DNA of 64,000 nt from Clostridiaceae bacterium Marseille-Q4149 (GTDB lineage Bacteria > Bacillota > Clostridia > Oscillospirales > Oscillospiraceae). This document shows positions 24,852 to 33,158 of this stretch, one piece after another. Every line of letters starts with the position of its first letter. Position 1 is the first letter of the stretch. The notes beneath the pieces were generated by a model that saw nothing but the letters and a program-made list of their open reading frames with translations, was not told where the DNA came from and ran no database searches. The position numbers and the translations under genes are program-made. The stretch covers positions 2,356,001 through 2,420,000 of the forward strand of contig CP073691.1 of assembly GCA_018228685.1 (NCBI GenBank). The letters are read 5' to 3'.

Positions 24852-25736
24852 TTATATCGTGTACACAAACGGGTCCCCGGGGTTTTTCAGCACCGGGGCC
24901 GGGGTGGCGGCGGCCACCCGGGTGCCGCTGCGGACGGACCGGGTCAAAAACACGTTGCCCCCCACCACGGAGCCGTTGCCGATGTCCGTGTCGCCCCCCA
25001 GAATGGACGCGCCGGAATAGATGGTCACGTCGTCCCCCACGGTGGGATGGCGCTTGCCGGGCAGGGAAGCGTGGCCGCCCCGGGGAGACATGGCCCCCAG
25101 GGTCACCCCCTGATACAGCTTCACGTTCCGGCCGATGACGGTGGTCTCGCCCACCACGATGCCGGTGCCGTGGTCGATGAAGAAGTGGGGGCCGATGGAG
25201 GCCCCGGGGTGGATGTCGATACCGGTGCGGCTGTGGGCATATTCGGACATGATCCGGGGGATCATGGGCACCCGCTGGCAGTACAGCAGGTGGGCGATGC
25301 GGTAAACGAAGATGGCGAACAGCCCCGGATAGGCGAAGATGATCTCCTCCCGGGAGGCGGCGGCGGGGTCGGACTCAAAGGTGGCGTCCAGGTCCTCCAG
25401 CAGCAGCTTCTGCACCTGGGGCAGGCGGCGGGCAAATTCCCGGGCGATCTCCTCCGCCCGGCCCACCTGGTCCTCCGGCAGGGCCAGCTTCAGCTGCTCG
25501 GTGAGCTTTTCACAGATGCGCTCCAGCAGCAGGGCGGCGTAATTCTCCGGGGCCAGGGACATCAGCGCCGGGTCCCCGAAATAGGCGGGAAACAGCAGGC
25601 GGCGGACCTCCTTCACCAGCTCGATGACCGCCCGGCGGTCCGGCAGGCGCAGGCCGCTGCCATACAGGGGGGTGTCGCTCTCCGTCAGGGTGCGGCCTAT
25701 GGCCGCGGCGGCTTCTTGGATGTGTTGGGGATACAT
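24852..25736 (-). CDS. cysE: serine O-acetyltransferase
   Basis: 294 residues from ATG 25736 (MYPQHIQEAAAAIGRTL). The helical N-terminal domain is followed by the left-handed beta-helix of hexapeptide repeats: DIHPGASIGPHFFIDHGTGI with the catalytic His, then GETTVIGRNVKLYQGVTLGA. Makes O-acetylserine for cysteine synthesis. It is the longer N-terminal form found in many Clostridia. No cysK is adjacent. Its expression is very probably controlled by the cysteine-rich leader peptide and terminator upstream (separate entries). Confidence 0.94.
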   Translation of the reverse strand: MYPQHIQEAAAAIGRTLTESDTPLYGSGLRLPDRRAVIELVKEVRRLLFPAYFGDPALMSLAPENYAALLLERICEKLTEQLKLALPEDQVGRAEEIAREFARRLPQVQKLLLEDLDATFESDPAAASREEIIFAYPGLFAIFVYRIAHLLYCQRVPMIPRIMSEYAHSRTGIDIHPGASIGPHFFIDHGTGIVVGETTVIGRNVKLYQGVTLGAMSPRGGHASLPGKRHPTVGDDVTIYSGASILGGDTDIGNGSVVGGNVFLTRSVRSGTRVAAATPAPVLKNPGDPFVYTI

Positions 25737-25761
25737 AAGCAGGCTTCCTTTCCGTGTGTGG

Positions 25762-25807
25762 AAAAAACAAAGCGGCAGAGAATGCGTCATACATCCTCTG
25801 CCGCTGC
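25762..25807 (-). terminator. attenuator terminator in the cysE leader
   Basis: AGCGGCAGAG (25771-25780) pairs with CTCTGCCGCT (25796-25805); on the minus strand the stem is followed by TTGTTTTTT. It lies before cysE and after the leader peptide, so it must act as an intrinsic attenuator that transcription has to pass to reach cysE. Confidence 0.85.
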
Positions 25808-25831
25808 TTTTACGCGCTTTTCCCGGGCGCG

Positions 25832-25939
25832 TCAGGCCCGGGCCTTCTGGGCAAACCATGCATGACCGTTCCGGGCACGACAACAACAGGCCATGGTACA
25901 AATGGCCCGGCAGCTGTTCATGGAAACGTTGCGGTTCAT
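25832..25939 (-). CDS. cysteine-rich leader peptide upstream of cysE
   Basis: 35 residues from ATG 25939, with AAAAGGAG 8 nt upstream, ending at TGA 25832. It contains five cysteines in an eleven-residue stretch (C10, C14, C18-C19-C20 in NSCRAICTMACCC), the last three as consecutive TGT codons, although this GC-rich genome mostly favours codons ending in C. Between the first and second Cys groups a GGCCAT / ATGGCC hairpin can form, and at the stop codon CCCGGGC / GCCCGGG. The attenuator follows within 30 nt. This is the layout of ribosome-mediated attenuation sensing Cys-tRNA supply. No homologue can be checked here. Confidence 0.8.
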   Translation of the reverse strand: MNRNVSMNSCRAICTMACCCRARNGHAWFAQKARA

Positions 25940-25968
25940 GGCGTTTGCTCCTTTTGGAATCTGGCCCT

Positions 25969-25997
25969 ATTATATGCTCCCCGCGCCCCCGCGTCCA
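25969..25997 (-). promoter_or_regulatory. promoter of the cysE leader transcript
   Basis: Minus-strand TGGACG (25992-25997), 17 bp spacer, TATAAT (25969-25974). The start near 25962 is about 23 nt before the leader peptide ATG. Confidence 0.6.
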
Positions 25998-26023
25998 TTG
26001 TCATTTTGGACAAAATGCGGGTT

Positions 26024-26728
26024 TTATTCGCCCCGCACACGGCGGTACAGGGTCCCGCAGGCAGGCTGCACCCCCTTGACGGCGAACAGTTCCTCCACGG
26101 TGACGAACTGCACCCCCCGGGGCTGCAGCCGGTCCACGATCTCCAGGGCCGCCGTGACGCTGGTGGGATAGCAGTCGTGGAGCAGGAGGATATCCCCGTC
26201 TCCGGCCTGCCGCAGCACGATGTCCAGGATGCTGTCCACGTTCCGGCTTTTCCAGTCCTCCGTGTCCACGGACCAGCAGATGGCCGGGGTCCCCAGGGCC
26301 CGCAGCTCCTCCTGCGATATGAAGCCGTAAGGGGGCCGCAGCCAGTAGCTTCCCGGCCCCAGCACCCGTTCCAGGGCCCGGCTGCATTTGTCCAGGTCCG
26401 CCAGGGCCTGGGCGGCGGACAGGTCCGTCAGGTCCCCGTGGCCGAAGGAGTGATTGCCGATCTGGTGGCCCTCCTGCCGGATGCGCCGCACCAGGTCCTC
26501 CCGGCCTTCGATCCGACTGCCCACCAAAAAGAACGTGGCCCGGACGCCCCGCCGGGAAAGGCCCTCCAACAGCCGGGGGGTGTTGGACGGGGAGGGGCCG
26601 TCGTCAAAGGTCAGGGCCATGTACACCGGTTCCGCCGCAGGTTCTGCCGCCGGGCCTGCCGGTTCCGCCGGGGTGCAGCCCGTCAGCACCAGCAGCAGGG
26701 CCAGAACTATCCCCGCCCGCCGCCTCAT
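26024..26728 (-). CDS. polysaccharide deacetylase lipoprotein
   Basis: 234 residues from ATG 26728. The N-terminus MRRRAGIVLALLLVLTGC is a lipoprotein signal with LTGC lipobox. The NodB domain has LTFDDGPSPSNT (motif 1, Asp pair), HSFGHGDL (His metal ligands, H-x3-H form) and RPPYG (motif 3), then SVDTEDW and LLHDC. Would de-N-acetylate cell-wall or surface glycans outside the membrane. Its ATG overlaps the previous stop (ATGA), so it is coupled to the C39-like gene. Confidence 0.9.
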   Translation of the reverse strand: MRRRAGIVLALLLVLTGCTPAEPAGPAAEPAAEPVYMALTFDDGPSPSNTPRLLEGLSRRGVRATFFLVGSRIEGREDLVRRIRQEGHQIGNHSFGHGDLTDLSAAQALADLDKCSRALERVLGPGSYWLRPPYGFISQEELRALGTPAICWSVDTEDWKSRNVDSILDIVLRQAGDGDILLLHDCYPTSVTAALEIVDRLQPRGVQFVTVEELFAVKGVQPACGTLYRRVRGE

Positions 26729-27354
26729 ACCGGACCCTCCAGGGCCACCGCCTGCATCCCCAGCTCCCGGTGCCGCTGCCACACCGTCTCCCGGGGCCAG
26801 GCCGCCATGCCCCGGTCCTTCCAGGGGTCGCAGCAGATATAGTGCTCCCGGTCGTATCCCGCCAGCACCACGCAGTGCTCGTTGGAGATCCACATGAAGG
26901 GCTCGCCTCCCGGCTCCAGACGGTACCAGGGTCCGTTGACGGTGGGGCGCAGGTCGATGCTGACCCACAGCAGCACCGGCAGGTCCCGGTCGATGTATCG
27001 GCGGCACAGATAGCCCAGCTCCGCGCCGGTCTCGTTTTTGACCCGGTATGTCCCGGCTCCGTCCCGGGACTTAGCCGCCAGGAACCGGGACAATCCGGTC
27101 TGTACCGCGCTGGCCCAGCAGCCCAGGGCCTCCGGGTCGTGGGGGTCCCCCACAAAGGCCCGGCGGGGGTCCGGCCCGTGGCGGACGCCGTTCTCGTCCC
27201 GGTAAAACCGGCCCCGGGGCAGCCACTCCCGGGCGAACTCCTCCGCCGTCACGGAGAAGCCCAGGTATTGCAGCACCATGGCGGCGCTGACGCTTTCGCA
27301 GCCGGTGGGCAGGTCCTGCCCCTGGCCGATAAAGGGCACCGGAAGCCGCTTCAT
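26725..27354 (-). CDS. C39-like cysteine peptidase-fold protein
   Basis: 209 residues from ATG 27354. The papain-like C39 pattern is present: nucleophile Cys in DLPTGCESVSAAMVL (residue 17), the following helix, and catalytic His in SNEHCVVLAGYDREHY with the downstream DPW. Such C39_2 proteins are common in clostridial and bacillar cell-wall contexts. No signal peptide is obvious, which is odd if it acts outside. Overlaps both neighbours by 4 nt. Confidence 0.82.
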   Translation of the reverse strand: MKRLPVPFIGQGQDLPTGCESVSAAMVLQYLGFSVTAEEFAREWLPRGRFYRDENGVRHGPDPRRAFVGDPHDPEALGCWASAVQTGLSRFLAAKSRDGAGTYRVKNETGAELGYLCRRYIDRDLPVLLWVSIDLRPTVNGPWYRLEPGGEPFMWISNEHCVVLAGYDREHYICCDPWKDRGMAAWPRETVWQRHRELGMQAVALEGPV

Positions 27355-28952
27355 ACCGCCGCCGCCCCTGCCCGCCGCCGTGAAAGCCGGTTCAGCAGGA
27401 ACACCTGCCCCGTTACCAGCGCAGCCCCGATGGCCAGGGGCACCCAGGGATTTCCCAGCGCCGGGGCCAGCAGATAGCACACCGTGCAGTCGGCGGCAAC
27501 CGCCAGGCCGTACCACAGCTGGGTGTTCACATGGGCCATGTGGTCGCAGCCGGCTCCGGTGGAGCTCATGATGGAGGTGTCGGAGATGGGGGAGCAGTGG
27601 TCCCCCATAACGGCCCCGGCGCACACCGCCGCCACCGCCATGGGCAGCAGCGGGCTTCCGGCAAACACCGGCACCGCCACGGGAATGAGAATGCCCATGG
27701 TGCCCCAGCTGGTGCCGGTGGCAAAGGCCAGCACCCCGCCCACCAGGAACAGGGCCAGGGGGAACAGGGCCGTCAGGGTTTCCTGGCCGTCAAACAGCTC
27801 CCGGACAAAGGCCGCCGTGTCCAGCCGGGCGGCAAAGGATTTCAGCCCCCAGGCGAAGGTCAGCACCAGCAGCGCCGGGGTGATGAGCTTGAATCCGTCC
27901 AGAAAGCCCTCCACAAACCCGGAAAAGCTCATGACCCCCCGGGGGATATACAGCAGGGCCATCACCAGCAGGGTGACGGAGCAGCCGAAGCACAGGGCCA
28001 TGGGGGCGTCGGTGTTGGCAAAGACGTTGGAGGCCGTCAGGGCCAGGCCCGCCTCCCGGCAGCTGCGGCGGCCCAGCACTGCCATGCCCCACACCACCGT
28101 GACGATCAGGCACGCCGTGGGCAGCAGCAGGTCCACCGCCCGGCCCCGGGGGCGGTCCCGGCCCTCCGGCGCAGTCTCGGGCCGGGGCGGTTCCTGCCGG
28201 ATGGCCAGCTGCTCCCGGCGGTACATAGGGCCGAAATCCCGGCCCGTCAGGGCCACCAGAAACACCAGCCACAGCATCAGCAGGGCATAGAAATTATACG
28301 GTATGGCCTGAATAAACAGGGCGAAGCCGTTGACATGGCTGTAATCCGCCGGGATGTACGACGACACGGCGGCGGCCCAGGAGCTGATGGGGGCCAGGAT
28401 GCACACCGGGGCGGCGGTGGCGTCGATGATAAAGGACAGCTTCTCCCGGGAGACCCGGCAGCGGTCGGTGATGGGCTGCATGATGGCCCCCACCGTCAGG
28501 CAGTTGAAATAGTCGTCCAGGAAGATCAGGCAGCCCAGGCCCGCCGTAGCCGTTACCGCCCCCCGGCGGGACCGCACCCGGCGGGAGGCCCACTCCCCGA
28601 AGGCCCGGGAGCCGCCGGACCGGGCAAACAGCACCACAATGGCCCCCAGCAGCACGTCAAAGAAGAAGATCTTCAGGTCGATGCCCTCCATCAGGGTCAG
28701 GAACAGGGTCTCAAAGCTGCGCCAGGGGGCAAAGCCCTCCGTCAGCAGTGCTCCCACCACGCACCCGGCCAGCAGGGAGGAATACACCTCCTTGGTGGCA
28801 AAGGCCAGCACAATGGCCACCGCCGGAGGCAGCAGCGCCCAGCCGGTGGCCGCAAAAGAGGCCGGGCCGCCGCGATCGGCAAAGGAGACGGCGCACAGCA
28901 GCACCAGCGCCGCCGCCAGCACCGCCCCCCGCCTGCGGAAGGTTCGTTTCAT
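27351..28952 (-). CDS. Na+/H+ antiporter NhaC family protein
   Basis: 533 residues from ATG 28952 (MKRTFRRRGAVLAAALVLL), with GAGGAT 9 nt upstream. About 11-12 membrane helices. Conserved NhaC motifs: FLDDYFNCLTVG, FATGTSWGTMGILIPVAVP and GAVMGDHCSPISDTSIMSS. Exchanges Na+ for H+ or, in some members, amino acids or dicarboxylates. First gene of a three-gene operon whose other members are coupled by ATGA overlaps, an unusual pairing of an antiporter with two envelope enzymes. Confidence 0.9.
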   Translation of the reverse strand: MKRTFRRRGAVLAAALVLLCAVSFADRGGPASFAATGWALLPPAVAIVLAFATKEVYSSLLAGCVVGALLTEGFAPWRSFETLFLTLMEGIDLKIFFFDVLLGAIVVLFARSGGSRAFGEWASRRVRSRRGAVTATAGLGCLIFLDDYFNCLTVGAIMQPITDRCRVSREKLSFIIDATAAPVCILAPISSWAAAVSSYIPADYSHVNGFALFIQAIPYNFYALLMLWLVFLVALTGRDFGPMYRREQLAIRQEPPRPETAPEGRDRPRGRAVDLLLPTACLIVTVVWGMAVLGRRSCREAGLALTASNVFANTDAPMALCFGCSVTLLVMALLYIPRGVMSFSGFVEGFLDGFKLITPALLVLTFAWGLKSFAARLDTAAFVRELFDGQETLTALFPLALFLVGGVLAFATGTSWGTMGILIPVAVPVFAGSPLLPMAVAAVCAGAVMGDHCSPISDTSIMSSTGAGCDHMAHVNTQLWYGLAVAADCTVCYLLAPALGNPWVPLAIGAALVTGQVFLLNRLSRRRAGAAAV

Positions 28953-29138
28953 GGTCAATATCCTCACTTTCCCCATAAGTCGGCGCCCCGGCGGGGCAGG
29001 CCGCTTACTATGAGTGTATGCGGGAGTATGACAGGGATATTTCCGGGGCATGCACCGTCCGTCCCCCAGGTGCATTTGACTTTTTACATAAATTTTCCTG
29101 GCGTTTCTTGTAAAAAACGTTGGTTTTTTGGAAGCCTA

Positions 29139-29167
29139 TTGACACAGCCCGGTAAAGTTCATATAAT
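29139..29167 (+). promoter_or_regulatory. sigma-A promoter of the TRAP operon
   Basis: TTGACA (29139-29144), 17 bp spacer, TATAAT (29162-29167). Confidence 0.8.
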
Positions 29168-29175
29168 CATTTATA

Positions 29176-29200
29176 GATTTGTCGGACATAGAACAAATGA
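29176..29200 (+). promoter_or_regulatory. GntR-type operator downstream of the TRAP promoter
   Basis: TTTGTCGGACAT with core TGTC-G-GACA centred at 29184, followed by AACAAAT. The extended pattern ATTTGTCSGACATWRAACAAAT is shared with the transketolase promoter (32247-32268). It covers about +5 to +30 of the transcript, where a bound regulator would block elongation or initiation. Confidence 0.7.
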
Positions 29201-29233
29201 CAAAGTTTGAACAATCTTGGAGGGAACCGTAAT

Positions 29234-30262
29234 ATGAAGCACGGAAGATCAATTGTCGCTGCGCTGTTGGGAACTGCCCTGCTCATCGGCAGTCTGTCCG
29301 GCTGCGGCAGCACCGAGCCGTCCGGTGGAAGCGACGGCGAATATCAGAAAATCAACCTGTCCATGGCGGTCAACGGAACCGACACCCAGATCGACTCGCT
29401 GGTGGCCCACCACTTTGCCGATCTGGTGGAGGAGCGCTCCGGCGGCAACGTGGTGATCGACGTATTCTCCAACGACACCCTGGCCGGCGGCAACAGCACC
29501 AAGGGCGTGGAGTACATCGCCGTGGGCGGCTCCGACCTGGGCGCTTACGCCACCTGCGTGCTGGCCAACCTGGAGCCGAAGATGTCCGTGGCCACCCTGC
29601 CCTGGTCCTTCACCTCCTATCAGCAGGCCCGCCAGGTCATCGACACCACCGGCGGCGCTTACTATGCCAAGCTGCTGGAGGCCAAGGGCATCACCTATCT
29701 GGGCTCCTTCCACAACGGCTTCCGCCAGCTGACCAACAGCAAGCACCCGGTGACCAAGCCCGAGGACCTGAAGGATCTGAAGATCCGCGTGCCCGGCTCG
29801 GCGGTGTATATGGGCGTGTTCAATGCCCTGGGCGCAAGCCCCACGGCCATGAGCTGGAGCGAGGTGTTCACCGCCATCCAGCAGAAGACCATCGACGGCC
29901 AGGAGAACGGCTGCTCCGTGACCAAGTCCGCCAAGATGGACGAGATCCAGCAGTACATGACCATCTGGAACTACAGCTATGAGAACGACCTGTTTGTGGC
30001 CAACAGCCGGGTTTGGGAAAGCCTGGACGAGAACACCCGGCAGCTGCTGCAGGAGTGCGCCACGGAGTCCTGCGAGTGGGGCCGCGACCACCTGGAGGCC
30101 GAGGAGGACCAGCTGATCCAGGGCTTCATGGACAGCGGCATGCAGGTGGATATCCTGACCGAGGACCAGCTGCAGGCGTTCAAGGATGCCGTGGCCGGCG
30201 TCACGGCTGACCTGAAGGCGGAATACGGTGAGGACGCCTGCGCCGCCTTCGGGATCAACTAA
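29234..30262 (+). CDS. dctP: TRAP transporter substrate-binding lipoprotein
   Basis: 342 residues from ATG 29234 (MKHGRSIVAALLGTALLIG), GGAGGG 9 nt upstream. Lipoprotein signal with lipobox LSGC. DctP fold: KINLSMAVNGTDTQ at the first strand, DLKDLKIRVPGSAVY with the conserved Arg that binds a substrate carboxylate, and NGCSVTKSAKMDEIQQYM. The Arg suggests an organic acid or sugar acid ligand. Anchored outside and delivers to DctQM encoded next. Confidence 0.92.
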   Translation: MKHGRSIVAALLGTALLIGSLSGCGSTEPSGGSDGEYQKINLSMAVNGTDTQIDSLVAHHFADLVEERSGGNVVIDVFSNDTLAGGNSTKGVEYIAVGGSDLGAYATCVLANLEPKMSVATLPWSFTSYQQARQVIDTTGGAYYAKLLEAKGITYLGSFHNGFRQLTNSKHPVTKPEDLKDLKIRVPGSAVYMGVFNALGASPTAMSWSEVFTAIQQKTIDGQENGCSVTKSAKMDEIQQYMTIWNYSYENDLFVANSRVWESLDENTRQLLQECATESCEWGRDHLEAEEDQLIQGFMDSGMQVDILTEDQLQAFKDAVAGVTADLKAEYGEDACAAFGIN

Positions 30263-30274
30263 GGAGGGGCCAAC

Positions 30275-30745
30275 ATGTTTGAGAAAATCGAAAAATTCGT
30301 CGCCTGCGCGTGCGTGGCGGTTATGGCGGTGCTGGTGTTTGCCAACGTCGTGGCCCGCTTTGTGTTCAAGCACTCGCTGGCTGTGTCCGACGAGATGTCC
30401 ACCTATCTGTTTGTGCTGATGAGCTTCATGGGCACGGCCATCGCCGCCCGGCGGAAGGCCCACCTGGGCCTGTCCATCGTGACGGACCGGGTCAGCCCCA
30501 AGGCCCGCATCATCATCCATCTGACCGTTTATGCGATTTCCGCTCTGTTCTGCCTGCTGATCGTGGTCACCGGCGTGCAGATGGTTATCAGCCAGTATCA
30601 GCTGGGTCAGGAAACGGCCAACATGCAGTGGCCTGAGTGGATCTATGGTTCGTTTGTACCCGTGGGCGCGGCCTTCGCCGCCATTGCGTTCCTGCAGACC
30701 ATGGTGCAGATGTATAAAGACTATCGGGCAGAGGAGGGCAAATAA
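30275..30745 (+). CDS. dctQ: TRAP transporter small permease
   Basis: 156 residues, four membrane helices, starting MFEKIEKFVACACVAVMAVL and ending in a charged tail. Contains the DctQ pattern FVFKHSLAVSDEMSTYLFV and ARRKAHLGLSIV. Its stop directly abuts the dctM ATG (no gap), implying coupling. Confidence 0.92.
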   Translation: MFEKIEKFVACACVAVMAVLVFANVVARFVFKHSLAVSDEMSTYLFVLMSFMGTAIAARRKAHLGLSIVTDRVSPKARIIIHLTVYAISALFCLLIVVTGVQMVISQYQLGQETANMQWPEWIYGSFVPVGAAFAAIAFLQTMVQMYKDYRAEEGK

Positions 30746-32032
30746 ATGGTCGGTATCGTATTACTGGGTATCTTTGTGCTGCTGCTGGCCTTCGGCGCAC
30801 CCATCGCCGTCTGCCTGGGCATGTCCAGCGTAGGCGCTATCCTGGTGCAGGGCGCAGGCAAACCCCTGGACGCCATCATGAGCGTGCTTCCCCGTCTGTG
30901 CTCCTCGGCCAGCAGCAAGTTCGTCCTGCTGGCGATCCCGTTCTTCATCCTCTCCGGCAACGTGATGGAGAAGGCCGGTATCTCCGGCCGCCTCATCAAC
31001 CTGGCGGAAAAGTGCCTGGGCCACATCCGCGGCGGCATGGCCATGGTCTGCGTGGTGGTGTCCTGCTTCTTCGCGGCCATCTCCGGCTCCGGTCCGGCCA
31101 CCGTGGCGGCCCTGGGCCTGATTATGATCCCCGCTCTGAAGAAGGCGGGCTATTCCCCGGCCTTTGCCTGCGCTCTGATGGCCGCCGGCGGCGCCATCGG
31201 CGTGGTTATTCCCCCGTCCATCACCTTCGTGGTGTACGGCTCCATCGCTGACGCCTCCATCACCGACCTGTTCAAGGCCGGCGTCATCCCCGGCCTGCTG
31301 ATGGGCCTGGGCCTGATCGTGGCCGCCCTGTTCGTGGGCCGCAAGGCCAACCTGACGGTGCAGCCCAAGGCCTCCGGCAAGGAACGGCTGAAGGCCTTCA
31401 AGGATGCCTTCTGGGGCCTGCTGATGCCCGTGATCATCCTGGGCGGTATCTATGGCAGCATCTTCACCCCCACCGAGGCCGCCGCTGTCTCCGTGTTCTA
31501 TGGCCTGATCGTGGGCGTGTTCATCTATCGCGAGGTCAACTGGAAGAAGATGAAGGACATCCTCATCGACTCCTGCTCCACCACCGCCACGGTTATGTTC
31601 ATCACCATGGGCGCCACCCTGTTCGGCTATGTCCTGACCCGTGCAAGACTGGATCTGGCCATTGAGAACTTCATGCTCACCGTTACCAACGGCAACACGG
31701 TTATCTTCTTCATCATCGTCAACGTGGTGCTGCTGATCGCCGGCTGCTTCCTGGACTCCACCTCCGCTCTGTACATCTTCACCCCGCTGTTTGCCCCCGT
31801 TGCGGTGCAGCTGGGCATTGACCCCATCCACCTGGGCACCGTTATGATCGTGAACCTGGCCATCGGCCTGTTCACCCCGCCGGTGGGCGTCAACCTGTAT
31901 GTGGCCTGCGGCATCGGAGATATCAAGATCGAGGAGATCACCAAGGGCATTGTCCCGTGCCTCATCGCCGAGCTGGCGGTGCTGCTGCTGATCACCTACG
32001 TCCCCGCAATTTCCACATTCCTCATTCACTAA
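30746..32032 (+). CDS. dctM: TRAP transporter large permease
   Basis: 428 residues, about 12 helices. Family features include SGNVMEKAGISGRLINLAEKC, the FFAAISGSGPATVAALG signature, AAGGAIGVVIPPSI and FTPPVGVNLYVACGIG. Uses a Na+ gradient to import the ligand handed over by DctP. Followed by a strong terminator. Confidence 0.93.
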   Translation: MVGIVLLGIFVLLLAFGAPIAVCLGMSSVGAILVQGAGKPLDAIMSVLPRLCSSASSKFVLLAIPFFILSGNVMEKAGISGRLINLAEKCLGHIRGGMAMVCVVVSCFFAAISGSGPATVAALGLIMIPALKKAGYSPAFACALMAAGGAIGVVIPPSITFVVYGSIADASITDLFKAGVIPGLLMGLGLIVAALFVGRKANLTVQPKASGKERLKAFKDAFWGLLMPVIILGGIYGSIFTPTEAAAVSVFYGLIVGVFIYREVNWKKMKDILIDSCSTTATVMFITMGATLFGYVLTRARLDLAIENFMLTVTNGNTVIFFIIVNVVLLIAGCFLDSTSALYIFTPLFAPVAVQLGIDPIHLGTVMIVNLAIGLFTPPVGVNLYVACGIGDIKIEEITKGIVPCLIAELAVLLLITYVPAISTFLIH

Positions 32033-32075
32033 CGCTTCCTTTCTCTCTCCACACACAGCTTTCTATCCCACGCAT

Positions 32076-32117
32076 GCAGCACCGGGCGGATTTCATCCGC
32101 CCGGTGCTGCATTTTCT
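32076..32117 (+). terminator. terminator of the TRAP operon
   Basis: GCAGCACCGGGCGGAT / ATCCGCCCGGTGCTGC, perfect 16 bp stem with three-base loop, then ATTTTCTT. Confidence 0.9.
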
Positions 32118-32209
32118 TATTCCGCCGCCCCATATCTGTCCAGATTTCGGTCAATTTCCATAAAAAACATGCAAAGAATTAGGCAAAAGAGAAAAATTCA
32201 AAAAAGCCC

Positions 32210-32268
32210 TTGACTTTGTCAGACAAAGCGCTATACTGTAATTGTCATTTGTCCGACATTAAACAAAT
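32210..32268 (+). promoter_or_regulatory. promoter and double GntR operator of the transketolase operon
   Basis: TTGACT (32210-32215), 16 bp spacer, TATACT (32232-32237). The perfect palindrome CTTTGTCAGACAAAG (32214-32228) fills the spacer; a second site TTTGTCCGACAT followed by AACAAAT (32247-32268) lies just downstream of the start. The centres are 33 bp apart, and both carry the TGTC-N-GACA core seen at the TRAP promoter. Confidence 0.75.
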
Positions 32269-32304
32269 CAGAGCATTCCGAAAATTTTCAATGAGGTGAT
32301 TTTT

Positions 32305-33141
32305 GTGAAAGATATCTCCATGCAAGAGCTGAAAAACACCGCCACGCAGATGCGTATGAAGGTCATCGACATGATCTACAAGGCCCAGTCCGGTCATCCC
32401 GGCGGATCCCTGTCTGCGGCAGATTTTGTCACCGCCTGCTACTTCAAATATATGAACCTGGACCCCAAGAACCCCCGCTGGGAGGACCGGGACCGCATGG
32501 TGCTCTCCAAGGGCCATGTCTGCCCCATCCAGTATGCCTGCCTGGCTACCGTGGGCTTCTTCCCCGAGTCCGTGCTGGACACCCTGCGCAAGGAGGGCTC
32601 CATGCTTCAGGGTCACCCCTCCATGAACCGCTGCCCCGGCATCGACATCTCCACCGGCTCCCTGGGTCAGGGTCTGGCCTGCGCCGCCGGTATGGCCCTG
32701 GCCGGTAAGCTGGACCACAAGGACTACAAGGTCTTCTGCGTGGTGGGCGACGGCGAGGCCCAGGAGGGCGAGATCTGGGAGGCTGCCAACACCGCTCACA
32801 AGTACGGTCTGGACAACCTGATCGTTTTCGTGGATAACAACAACCTGCAGCTGGACGGCACCTGCGACGAGATCATGCCCAACGGCGACCTGGGCGAGAA
32901 GTTCCGTGCCTTCGGCTGGGAGGTCCTGGAGCTCGACGGCCACAGCATGGAGGAGATCACCGCCTCCATCGACAAGTGCTATGCCTCCCAGAACGGCAAG
33001 CCCAAGTGTCTGTATGCCCACACCGTCAAGGGCAAGGGCGTTTCCTTCATGGAAAACCAGTGCGGCTGGCACGGCGTTGCCCCCAACGATGAGCAGTATA
33101 AGCAGGCCATGGCTGAGCTGGAAGCCCAGCTGATCCACTAA
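32305..33141 (+). CDS. transketolase, N-terminal (TPP-binding) subunit
   Basis: 278 residues from GTG 32305 (with GAGGTG six bases before). Thiamine-diphosphate binding motif GDGEAQEGEIWEAANTAHKYGLDN with ending NN is intact, and SGHPGGSLSAADF and GSLGQGLACAAG are typical. Two-subunit transketolases of this type occur in pentose metabolism and in special pathways such as apiose or sulfoquinovose breakdown. Forms one enzyme with the next gene. Confidence 0.92.
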   Translation: MKDISMQELKNTATQMRMKVIDMIYKAQSGHPGGSLSAADFVTACYFKYMNLDPKNPRWEDRDRMVLSKGHVCPIQYACLATVGFFPESVLDTLRKEGSMLQGHPSMNRCPGIDISTGSLGQGLACAAGMALAGKLDHKDYKVFCVVGDGEAQEGEIWEAANTAHKYGLDNLIVFVDNNNLQLDGTCDEIMPNGDLGEKFRAFGWEVLELDGHSMEEITASIDKCYASQNGKPKCLYAHTVKGKGVSFMENQCGWHGVAPNDEQYKQAMAELEAQLIH

Positions 33142-33158
33142 GCAAGGAGGAAAGAGCA

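Noticed and set aside
25740-25990. Cysteine T-box or SAM riboswitch upstream of cysE
   Set aside because: No T-box antiterminator sequence (GGAACC type) or specifier loop and no SAM-I core; the region is explained by a leader peptide and attenuator.
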